The translations under genes and the position numbers were made by a program. From assembly GCA_964472785.1 (NCBI GenBank), contig CAYYMH010000071.1, positions 1-17,737 of the forward strand: a DNA stretch of 17,737 nt, read 5' to 3'. The notes under the pieces are model-generated. The model worked only from the letters and a program-made list of their open reading frames with translations, made no database searches and had not been told where the DNA came from. Of the stretch, positions 7,980-14,873 are shown piece by piece. The stretch's first letter is position 1. Each line of letters starts with the position of its first letter. The DNA is from CAYYMH01 sp964472785. Its GTDB lineage: Bacteria > Zhuqueibacterota > Zhuqueibacteria > Thermofontimicrobiales > Thermofontimicrobiaceae.

Positions 7980-8746
7980 TTAATTTCATCCTCTAATTTT
8001 TCCGGTAACTGGCTCACTAATAAATTTATCGTATCTCCTTTTGTCACTTCCATTTCGGGTTCCAGAGATTGATCGATCACAGTCTCCGGTAACAAGTCCG
8101 GCTCAATTTGAAAACTGACTGCTCCCAAAGTCAAGCCTGACTGAAGAATAATCTTTTTCGCATCAGGCAAACTTCTGCCAATCACGTCCGGAACAATGAA
8201 ATTATCCGGAAATTGACCCAGGCTCACTGTAAGATCAATAACCATCCCGGGCCTGACTTCTGCTCCAGCTTCGATACTCTGTTCCGAAATCACACCCGCG
8301 TGAAAAATATCCGAATGCTCATAACGAACCTCTCCCAATACCAGGTCATATCGTTCCAGCGTAAATATGGCATTACGTTCCGAGGTATAAATCAATTTGG
8401 GCATCTCTATATCGGGCTCGCCTTTACTGACAGTCACATAAATTCGGCGTCCCTTTTTCACCTCTGAAAAAGGCGTTGGGACTTGAGACATGACTACACC
8501 AATCGAAAACTGACCGCTCTTGTCAAATTTTTTCTCTCTCTCGACAATTTTCAATCCTCTTTCTGCTAATTGCTCCCGTGCCTCTTCGTAAAACATGTTT
8601 GTCAGGTCAGGAACCATAATCTCCTGTCCGTGGCGTGTGTAAGCAGGCATAATAACCAGATCAAATAACAAATAAACAGCAAAGAGGATTAAAAATATCA
8701 GAATTAATAGCTTTGCATATTTAAACAACAATGAATCTGTTCGCAT
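7976..8746 (-). CDS. membrane-anchored PASTA-repeat protein without kinase domain
   Basis: The 256 residues have a short N-terminus, one membrane segment (about 10-33, LLILIFLILFAVYLLFDLVI) and then three PASTA-type repeats (about 43-110, 111-177 and 179-247). The first and third show the usual VPDL or VPDVIG start, an EA/DA helix, GL, and a QxPxPxxEVxxG-type end; the second, starting MPKLIYTS, is more divergent. PASTA domains in other proteins bind muropeptides or act as spacers in cell-wall kinases and penicillin-binding proteins. The orientation is probably N-in with the repeats in the periplasm. There is no kinase or transpeptidase domain, yet the gene sits between rsmB and rpe, where many Firmicutes have the PASTA kinase gene prkC. 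The gene starts 27 bases after the rsmB stop and its stop overlaps the rpe start. Confidence 0.9.
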   Translation of the reverse strand: MRTDSLLFKYAKLLILIFLILFAVYLLFDLVIMPAYTRHGQEIMVPDLTNMFYEEAREQLAERGLKIVEREKKFDKSGQFSIGVVMSQVPTPFSEVKKGRRIYVTVSKGEPDIEMPKLIYTSERNAIFTLERYDLVLGEVRYEHSDIFHAGVISEQSIEAGAEVRPGMVIDLTVSLGQFPDNFIVPDVIGRSLPDAKKIILQSGLTLGAVSFQIEPDLLPETVIDQSLEPEMEVTKGDTINLLVSQLPEKLEDEIK

Positions 8747-8773
8747 TTTTTTATATTTCCCAGTGAAAATATT

Positions 8774-10096
8774 TTATTCTTTTATCAGTCTGGCGGCAAA
8801 TGCGCCATCCATGTTATGTTTGTGTGGTAATGTCAAAACGAATCCGTTTTGATTAACAAATTTTTCGGAAACGTATTCTGAAGCCGGATCAATTCGAACG
8901 TTTCTATTCTCTTCAAGACACCGTTCAATAACCTGTTCATTCTCTTCAGGTTCAATGGTGCAGGTTGAATATATGACAATTCCGCCTTGCTTGACCATTT
9001 TTAGCGCATTGATAAGCAGCGCATATTGAATTTCTGTTAATTCATTTATCTGCTTTAGGCTCCGTTTCCATCTCAAATCGACGCGTTTCGATAAAACTCC
9101 TAATCCTGAGCAGGGCGCGTCAACGATGATTTTATCGATATTTTTCAAATCAACTTGTCTGCCGTCTGCCTCAACCAACAACGCTTGTTTTAAATCAAGC
9201 CGCTTTAAATTCTGCCGAATTAATTTCAATCTGGAATAATTGCGGTCTACTGAGATGACCGTTCCCAAATTTTGCATCAATTCAAGCAGATAGGTTGTTT
9301 TTCCTCCAGGAGCTGCACACAAATCAGCGACTCGTTCGCCTGGTCTCGAATTTAATAATTGACACGCTAATCCCGCGCTCTCGTCCTGTATTGTGAATAA
9401 GCCCTGTTGAAAAGACGGAAAATGATTCAGTTCAGGTATTTTTTTTGCTCGAAGAAACGCTACATTCTCTTCGGATTGCACGGTGTCAACATCTAATTTG
9501 AGTAATTTTGATTGCAGCTCTGATGGCGATACTTTCGTGCGATTTACTCGCAGTGTTATTTCCGGATTCAAATTATTGGCTTCGCAAAGAGCGATGGTGT
9601 CTTCGATTCCCCACCGGTTGATCCAGCGTTCCACCATCCATTGCGGATGCGAATACCGGACAGCAATCGCTTCTGCCGGCGATGTTTCAATGTCCGGATA
9701 ATTGATGTCACGCCGATTTCTCAAATATGCTCTGAGAATCGCGTTGATTTTATTTCCCCAGTGACGTCCGCCTTTCTTTTTTGCCAGTGCCACCGACTCG
9801 TTCACTACGTGATGATCGGAAACCCGATCCAAATATGCTAATTGATAGAGCCCGATTTGCAAGATATACCTGACAAACCTGGGACTCTGTGCTAAATTAC
9901 CTTTGAAGAATTGACCAATGATCCAATCCAATCTTTGGCGCCAACGAATTACGCCAAAAAAAACTTCTTGTACAAATGCCTTTTCCTTCGCGTCCAGATT
10001 AGTTTTCTTAAATTCGGATCCTAATAAGATATCAGCATAAGCGTCTGTTTTCTCGTTTCGATCCAATAGTTTAACTATCAATCCTAATCGGGACAT
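8774..10096 (-). CDS. rsmB: 16S rRNA (cytosine-967 C5)-methyltransferase
   Basis: RsmB methylates C967 of 16S rRNA using S-adenosylmethionine. At 440 residues it has the family's usual length and layout: an N-terminal NusB-like RNA-binding domain (about 1-135), a linker, and a Rossmann methyltransferase domain (about 230-440). Motif I is ADLCAAPGGKT (257-267), then VDAPCSGLGVL (325-335) with C329, and YSTCTIEPEENE (376-387) with C379. The two cysteines are the release residue and the catalytic nucleophile of RNA m5C methyltransferases. The presence of the NusB-like part separates it from RsmF and other relatives. The ATG at 10096 lies 14 bases after the fmt stop with no strong ribosome site, which suggests coupling to fmt. 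Confidence 0.95.
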   Translation of the reverse strand: MSRLGLIVKLLDRNEKTDAYADILLGSEFKKTNLDAKEKAFVQEVFFGVIRWRQRLDWIIGQFFKGNLAQSPRFVRYILQIGLYQLAYLDRVSDHHVVNESVALAKKKGGRHWGNKINAILRAYLRNRRDINYPDIETSPAEAIAVRYSHPQWMVERWINRWGIEDTIALCEANNLNPEITLRVNRTKVSPSELQSKLLKLDVDTVQSEENVAFLRAKKIPELNHFPSFQQGLFTIQDESAGLACQLLNSRPGERVADLCAAPGGKTTYLLELMQNLGTVISVDRNYSRLKLIRQNLKRLDLKQALLVEADGRQVDLKNIDKIIVDAPCSGLGVLSKRVDLRWKRSLKQINELTEIQYALLINALKMVKQGGIVIYSTCTIEPEENEQVIERCLEENRNVRIDPASEYVSEKFVNQNGFVLTLPHKHNMDGAFAARLIKE

Positions 10097-10110
10097 ACTA
10101 TCACAATGCG

Positions 10111-11037
10111 TTATTTGAAATTATCACCAACTCTAACCACATTCCCTCTCAAATATTCAGCGACACTCATGGGAGATTTATTTTCCGGTTGTATTTTTTT
10201 AATAACTAAAATCCCTTCTCCGGTCGCCACAAAAATTTCATCTTTTTTAATCCTGACAATCTCACCGGGATTAGCACCTGAAACTTGTTCCGAGTGAATT
10301 TCTGATTGACAGATTTTAAATTGCTTTCCGTTCAAAAAAGTGAATGCCTTGGGATAGGGATACAAACCACGGATTACATTGTAAATCGAGTGCACATCCT
10401 TTTTCCAATCAATGTGGCAGAGTTCTTTGGTAATTTTTGGCGCTTTGGTGATTTCACCTGTCTGTTTCGTTGGTGAAGCCGTTCCCTGATCAATCAAATG
10501 AATCGTATCCATTAATAAATCAGCACCGACCACACTCAACTTATCGTGCAATTCTCCCGCAGTGGTGTCTTCCTCAATCGGCACTTTTTTCTGCAAAATC
10601 CACTCCCCAGTGTCCACTTTCTCCTCGATGAAAAATGTGGTCACTCCGGACTCCTTTTCCCCGTTGATGATCGCCCAATTGATCGGTGCTGCACCGCGAT
10701 ACTTCGGCAACAGGGATGCATGCAGGTTTATTGTTCCTTTCGGAGGAACAGTAAAAACAGACGTGGGTAATATTTTAAAAGCAACGACGACAAATAAATC
10801 TGCTGAAAATGATTTCAATTCATCGACAAAGCCTTGGTCGGATAAATTTTCCGGCGTCAACACCGGAACGCCCCATTGATTTACCAATGACTTAACCGGT
10901 GTGGATTTGAGTTTTTGCCCTCTACCCACCGGTTTATCCGGACCAGTCACTACCGCGACCAGTTCATGCTCGCTATTGTGTATCTTTTTTAAACTGGGGA
11001 TGGCAAATTCCGGCGTTCCCATAAATACAATTTTCAT
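10111..11037 (-). CDS. fmt: methionyl-tRNA formyltransferase
   Basis: Fmt formylates the amino group of methionyl-initiator-tRNA with 10-formyltetrahydrofolate, preparing it for translation initiation. The ATG at 11037 gives 308 residues starting MKIVFMGTPEFA, the typical family start, with GAAGG before it; an upstream GTG at 11067 would only add an unrelated decapeptide. The catalytic formyltransferase domain shows N104, H106 and D142 within INLHASLLPKYRGAAP and KVDTGEW, the residues corresponding to the N, H, D triad of E. coli Fmt. A C-terminal OB-like domain (from about 205) binds the tRNA. It directly follows def, its functional partner, which removes the formyl group later, after a gap of 69 bases. 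Confidence 0.97.
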   Translation of the reverse strand: MKIVFMGTPEFAIPSLKKIHNSEHELVAVVTGPDKPVGRGQKLKSTPVKSLVNQWGVPVLTPENLSDQGFVDELKSFSADLFVVVAFKILPTSVFTVPPKGTINLHASLLPKYRGAAPINWAIINGEKESGVTTFFIEEKVDTGEWILQKKVPIEEDTTAGELHDKLSVVGADLLMDTIHLIDQGTASPTKQTGEITKAPKITKELCHIDWKKDVHSIYNVIRGLYPYPKAFTFLNGKQFKICQSEIHSEQVSGANPGEIVRIKKDEIFVATGEGILVIKKIQPENKSPMSVAEYLRGNVVRVGDNFK

Positions 11038-11106
11038 TTTAACCTTCGAATTGATCCTATCTGACACGATTGTTTCGATTAACCAAAAATTTTTTTGTCC
11101 AATTTT

Positions 11107-11640
11107 TTAAACAGCCACTGCCACCATCATTTCTTTTTCCTCGGCTGCGATCTGTTTGAGCTTTTTCTTTAACAACTGCTTTTTCAGCGAGTTAATGCGA
11201 TCAACGAACAAAATACCGTTGAGATGATCAATCTCATGTTGCAGTACCCGTGCCAATAAGCCGGTCACTTTTTTCTCAACTGTCTCTCCGTCTAAGTTTT
11301 GATACTTAACAACAATCGTTTCCGGTCGTTTCACATCTTCGCGAATATCCGGCAGACTCAAACAGCCCTCTTCCATGACCGATTCTCCTTCATCAGCCAA
11401 AATTTCCGGATTAATAAAGGCAGTCGGCACACCATCATCCTCGATCAATCCCATTTCAACAACCAACATGGCGACGGACTGTGCCACCTGCGGGGCTGCC
11501 AATCCGATACCTTCCTCTTCCTGCATGATTTTATTCATTTCTTTTACTAACTGTCGAATGGAATCATCAATCTTTTCGATCTTTTCTGCCTTCATCCGAA
11601 GAATCGGGTTACCATATTTTATCACTCGTAAATCAGACAT
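11107..11640 (-). CDS. def: peptide deformylase
   Basis: The enzyme removes the formyl group from the N-terminal methionine of new proteins, using a metal ion (usually Fe2+). All three family motifs are complete: GIGLAAPQ (44-51), EGCLS (91-95, ligand C93) and HEIDH (135-139, ligands H135 and H139, catalytic E136). I use the ATG at 11640 (177 residues), because AGGA lies about ten bases before it; the ATG at 11649 is only about two bases from that site. The gene begins one base after the yajC stop and was probably placed there by joining two gene blocks. The C-terminus is lysine-rich (KKQLLKKKLKQIAAEEKE), a common extension of the family. Confidence 0.97.
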   Translation of the reverse strand: MSDLRVIKYGNPILRMKAEKIEKIDDSIRQLVKEMNKIMQEEEGIGLAAPQVAQSVAMLVVEMGLIEDDGVPTAFINPEILADEGESVMEEGCLSLPDIREDVKRPETIVVKYQNLDGETVEKKVTGLLARVLQHEIDHLNGILFVDRINSLKKQLLKKKLKQIAAEEKEMMVAVAV

Positions 11641-11641
11641 C

Positions 11642-11968
11642 TTATTCATTTCCTATCACTTTTGCTACGGAGGAACGAACCAATTCAATTTTTGTGTTAT
11701 CCGCGATTTTCACAATGATCGTTCCTTCCTTCTCTTTAATACCGACGATCTGTCCGTGCATCCCGCCGGCAGTTACAATTTTGTCCCCTTTTTGCAGCGA
11801 TTCGATCATTTTCCGTTGCTCTTTTTGTCGTTTTGCCTGAGGGCGAAAAATTAAGAAGTACATAATTGCAAAAATTAAAATAATAGGTAACCACATGCCA
11901 AGACTACTACCGCCACCCTGAGCTCCCTGTTGTGTTCCCATTGCTAATACCATTAAACTGTGAATCAC
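11642..11968 (-). CDS. yajC: preprotein translocase subunit YajC
   Basis: YajC is a small inner-membrane protein that associates with SecDF and the Sec translocon. The 108 residues contain a glycine-rich N-terminus, one membrane segment (about 25-41, MWLPIILIFAIMYFLIF), the conserved FRPQ (41-44) followed by basic residues, and a cytoplasmic part with GDKIVTAGGMHGQIVGI, all typical. The start is taken as GTG at 11968 because TGGAGGTGA lies at ideal spacing before it; an ATG five codons later is possible. In many bacteria tgt-yajC is followed by secD-secF. Here tgt precedes it by 68 bases but def follows directly, so secDF must be elsewhere. Confidence 0.95.
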   Translation of the reverse strand: MIHSLMVLAMGTQQGAQGGGSSLGMWLPIILIFAIMYFLIFRPQAKRQKEQRKMIESLQKGDKIVTAGGMHGQIVGIKEKEGTIIVKIADNTKIELVRSSVAKVIGNE

Positions 11969-11971
11969 AAT

Positions 11972-11980
11972 TCACCTCCA
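11972..11980 (-). promoter_or_regulatory. strong ribosome binding site of yajC
   Basis: TGGAGGTGA on the minus strand is a near-complete anti-16S match, with six bases between GGAGG and the GTG at 11968. This decides in favour of the GTG start over the ATG at 11953. Confidence 0.7.
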
Positions 11981-12036
11981 TGTTTTAGTTGATTTTTTAA
12001 TTAATTTTTAACTGTTTAATTTTGTTCTACTTCGTT

Positions 12037-13167
12037 TCAATCAGTCTCTGAAAAATATTGATTCAAAAAACTGTTTTTCCATTCCGGATATCTGTTTTGA
12101 TAAATTGCCCGGCGTGCATTTTTGACTAATTCGAGATAGAAATATAAATTGTGCAAACTTGCCAGCCGCATTCCCAATATTTCTTCAGCCTTAAATAAAT
12201 GTCGAATGTACGCACGGCTAAAATTTCTGCACGCATAACATTGACACTCTGTATCAATCGGCTCAAAATCCGCCTTGAACGTCGCGTTTTTAACAACCAA
12301 GGGACCGTTTCGTGTAAAAACAGTGCCTTTTCGACCGTTGCGTGTTGGCATCACGCAATCAAACATATCCACGCCGAGCCCAATTGCTTCCACCAGATCT
12401 TCCGGTTTGCCTACTCCCATTAAGTATCGTGGTTTATCCATTGGCAAAATATCTGTGCACACGCCGGTCATTTCATACATGGCTGTTTTTGGCTCACCAA
12501 CCGATAAACCACCGATCGCATAACCCGGAAAATCCATCTCTGACAGCGCTTTCGCACTTTTTACCCGAACGTGCTCGTAAGTGCTACCTTGAACGATAGC
12601 AAACAAATTTTGTTCATAGCCGAACAACGGATCGGAGCCTCTAAATGCCTCCAGACAACGCTTTGCCCAACGAATGGTTAATTCATCAGACTCGATTGCG
12701 TTTTCCAAAGAACACGGGTAAGGCGTGCATTCATCCAAAACCATCATGATATCGGCCCCCAGACTGCGCTGGGTTTCAATCACACTTTCCGGAGTAAAAT
12801 CATGATACGAACCATCCAGATGCGATTGAAATCTGACGCCTTCCTCCTTTATTTTATTCAACTCGGCCAGACTAAATACCTGATAGCCACCGCTATCCGT
12901 CAAAATCGGACGCTGCCAATTGATAAATTTGTGCAAACCGCCCGCACTTCGAATCAGCTCCTGTCCCGGTCTCAAATAAAGATGATAGGTATTACCCAAA
13001 ATAATTTGCGCGCCGATTTGTTCCAACTCGTCCGGCGAAAGTGTTTTGACTGTTCCCTGCGTGCCAACCGGCATGAAAATCGGTGTTTCGATCGTACCGT
13101 GTGCAAGTGTTAATTTTGCTGCCCGGGCTGCTGTGTGTTGATCTTTGTGTTCTATTTCAAATGTCAA
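12037..13167 (-). CDS. tgt: tRNA-guanine transglycosylase (queuine tRNA-ribosyltransferase)
   Basis: Tgt swaps guanine 34 of GUN-anticodon tRNAs for the queuosine precursor preQ1. The 376 residues form the usual barrel with the substrate motifs TDSGGYQVFSL (90-100, general acid/base D91), GGLSVGEP (219-226) and MFDCVMPTRNGR (268-279, nucleophile D270). The zinc site is complete: C308, C310, C313 and H339. The only possible start that keeps the conserved N-terminus is TTG at 13167, since an in-frame TAG lies four codons upstream and the next ATG (residue 32) would remove the conserved HGTIETPIF. No ribosome site precedes the TTG, and a TATAAT lies only a dozen bases upstream. It begins 59 bases after the radA stop. 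Confidence 0.97.
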   Translation of the reverse strand: MTFEIEHKDQHTAARAAKLTLAHGTIETPIFMPVGTQGTVKTLSPDELEQIGAQIILGNTYHLYLRPGQELIRSAGGLHKFINWQRPILTDSGGYQVFSLAELNKIKEEGVRFQSHLDGSYHDFTPESVIETQRSLGADIMMVLDECTPYPCSLENAIESDELTIRWAKRCLEAFRGSDPLFGYEQNLFAIVQGSTYEHVRVKSAKALSEMDFPGYAIGGLSVGEPKTAMYEMTGVCTDILPMDKPRYLMGVGKPEDLVEAIGLGVDMFDCVMPTRNGRKGTVFTRNGPLVVKNATFKADFEPIDTECQCYACRNFSRAYIRHLFKAEEILGMRLASLHNLYFYLELVKNARRAIYQNRYPEWKNSFLNQYFSETD

Positions 13168-13178
13168 TTTTTTAGTCT

Positions 13179-13208
13179 ATTATATTGATTTGATGAACCG
13201 GGATTCAA
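13179..13208 (-). promoter_or_regulatory. promoter directly before tgt
   Basis: On the minus strand TTGAAT (13203-13208), 18 bases, then a perfect -10 box TATAAT (13179-13184). The expected start near 13172 leaves only about five bases before the TTG codon at 13167, which would give a nearly leaderless message. It would allow tgt-yajC and the genes beyond to be transcribed separately from radA. Confidence 0.5.
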
Positions 13209-13226
13209 TCAGATTCAATGATACAC

Positions 13227-14603
13227 CTAACTAATAAAAATCTCCACCGCTTCTGCTAACTTTTTCACCGGCCGAATTTTCAGCTTGGTCTTATTTTTCA
13301 GCGATTCCGAATTTGCAGCAGGGACGACAGCACCTTTAAATCCCAACTTTTCAGCTTCAGCAATCCTTTTTTCGATGTGTGCCACCGGTCTGATTTCGCC
13401 GGTCAAGCCAACCTCGCCAATCAACACGGCGTTAGGCGTAATCAGTTGATTTCTCAAACTGGATGCGATCGCCATGGCGATGCCCAAATCTGCCGCCGTT
13501 TCATCGATCCGTACGCCCCCAACTGCGTTGACAAACACATCCGAAGTACCCAACTGAACACCCACCCGTTTTTCCAGCACCGCCAGTAGCATCGACAACC
13601 GTTTCTGATCAATACCCGTGGTATTGCGCTGTGGGAGTCCGTAATTGGACGGACTCACCAATGCCTGAACTTCCAGCAGCAGCGGACGGGTGCCCTCCAA
13701 GACACTCACCACCACGGAGCCGGGATCATCTGCTTTTCGCTGCGCCAAAAACATGGCAGAGGGATTGTCCACATCCATCAATCCGGCTTCAGTCATTTCG
13801 AAAACCCCGATCTCGTTGGTGGAGCCAAAGCGATTTTTTACAGCGCGGAGAATCCGAAAAAACTGAGTATTATCCCCTTCAAATTGCAGCAGCGTATCGA
13901 CCGTATGCTCCAAAACTTTGGGTCCGGCAATGTAACCTTCTTTGGTGACGTGCCCGATCAAAAACACCGGGATATTTTTTGTTTTCGCCAAATGTAAAAA
14001 TTGATGCGCGCATTCCCTGACCTGACTGATACTGCCCGGAGCGCTCTCTAAAATCTGTCGATAACAAGTTTGAATCGAATCAATGACGATTAACCGGGGA
14101 TTAATTTTTTGCACTTCGTTAATAATAAGGTCAATGTCATTTTCCGGAATGATGTATAAATGATCCGAGTTAAGTTTCAGCCGATCTGCTCTCATCTTTG
14201 TCTGGGACAGCGACTCTTCTCCGGAAACATACAACACATTTTTTCCATCAGTGCCCAGGCGTGCAGCTTCCTGCAACATCAGGGTCGATTTTCCGATTCC
14301 CGGATCACCGCCGATCAAAACCAGTGATCCCGATACAATCCCGCCTCCGAGAACCCGCGTCAACTCCGGACTATGGCATTTCGTACGTTGCTGCTTGTCG
14401 TATTTAATTTGTGACAGTGCCACTGGCTTGACCGCGTCGGTTCGCGTTATGCTTTTGGTGGTTGAAGCAGGGGCTACTTTCTCTTCAACCATACTGTTCC
14501 ATGCACCACACTCCGTACAACGACCCAGCCAACGGTGCGATGTAAAGCCACAGGATTGGCAAATGTACAAAATTTTAACTTTTTTAGATTTTTTTGTGAC
14601 CAT
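13227..14603 (-). CDS. radA: DNA repair protein RadA (Sms)
   Basis: RadA is a RecA-related hexameric ATPase that promotes branch migration and processing of recombination intermediates. The 458 residues show the standard layout: a C4 zinc finger (C15, C18, C29, C32 in CQSCG and CTECG), Walker A GDPGIGKST (99-107), Walker B LIVIDSIQT (171-179), the RadA-specific KNRFG (256-260) and a C-terminal Lon protease-like domain (from about 290, with AVGGVRIDETAADLGIA) that lacks protease function in the family. The ATG at 14603 is chosen over an upstream TTG at 14627 because the family starts just before the zinc finger. No clear ribosome site precedes it. It is the first gene of the minus-strand run and faces the divergent plus-strand hydrolase gene. 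Confidence 0.96.
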   Translation of the reverse strand: MVTKKSKKVKILYICQSCGFTSHRWLGRCTECGAWNSMVEEKVAPASTTKSITRTDAVKPVALSQIKYDKQQRTKCHSPELTRVLGGGIVSGSLVLIGGDPGIGKSTLMLQEAARLGTDGKNVLYVSGEESLSQTKMRADRLKLNSDHLYIIPENDIDLIINEVQKINPRLIVIDSIQTCYRQILESAPGSISQVRECAHQFLHLAKTKNIPVFLIGHVTKEGYIAGPKVLEHTVDTLLQFEGDNTQFFRILRAVKNRFGSTNEIGVFEMTEAGLMDVDNPSAMFLAQRKADDPGSVVVSVLEGTRPLLLEVQALVSPSNYGLPQRNTTGIDQKRLSMLLAVLEKRVGVQLGTSDVFVNAVGGVRIDETAADLGIAMAIASSLRNQLITPNAVLIGEVGLTGEIRPVAHIEKRIAEAEKLGFKGAVVPAANSESLKNKTKLKIRPVKKLAEAVEIFIS

Positions 14604-14619
14604 AATATTAAGTTTTAAA

Positions 14620-14646
14620 ATTATCAAATATTCTCTTAAAAGTCAA
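14620..14646 (-). promoter_or_regulatory. candidate promoter of radA
   Basis: On the minus strand TTGACT (14641-14646), 15 bases, then GATAAT (14620-14625). Each box is one base off consensus but the spacing is short. The predicted start near 14613 would leave about ten bases before the radA ATG, in line with the lack of a ribosome site there. The region 14604-14873 holds no gene; it is very AT-rich and carries promoters in both directions. Confidence 0.35.
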
Positions 14647-14792
14647 GATATTTTTCAATAATTGTTTCCAAAAATAATTGTTTTTATGAATGTTAGTCAA
14701 TAGATAGTGATGATAAAATCTATTTTTATAAAAATACACGTTAACTAATTTAAAAAGATGGATAAGAAATCACCAAAATCTGAATGAATATC

Positions 14793-14821
14793 TTGAATCC
14801 GAATCTTTTTTTTCGTATATT
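14793..14821 (+). promoter_or_regulatory. sigma-70 type promoter of the hydrolase gene
   Basis: TTGAAT (14793-14798), 17 bases, then TATATT (14816-14821): four and five of six consensus positions at ideal spacing. The predicted start near 14828 gives a leader of about 45 bases containing the ribosome site GGAGGA at 14861-14866. Confidence 0.55.
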
Positions 14822-14860
14822 ATTTTTTCAAAATTCATTTCAGAAAGATGTAAATTATGT

Positions 14861-14866
14861 GGAGGA
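14861..14866 (+). promoter_or_regulatory. ribosome binding site of the hydrolase gene
   Basis: GGAGGA seven bases before the ATG at 14874. It decides the start in favour of that ATG, which opens a signal peptide, against an in-frame upstream ATG at 14784 that lies ahead of the predicted promoter. Confidence 0.75.
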
Positions 14867-14873
14867 ATTTAAA

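Noticed and set aside
14251..14661. A 136-residue plus-strand open frame and similar long frames opposite tgt, fmt and coaX
   Set aside because: They lie antisense within clearly coding genes, lack family features and ribosome sites, and are shadows of those genes.
14657..14683. Two direct copies of AATAATTGTTT 16 bases apart in the divergent promoter region
   Set aside because: Low-complexity AT-rich DNA and only two copies; could be an operator but nothing else supports it.
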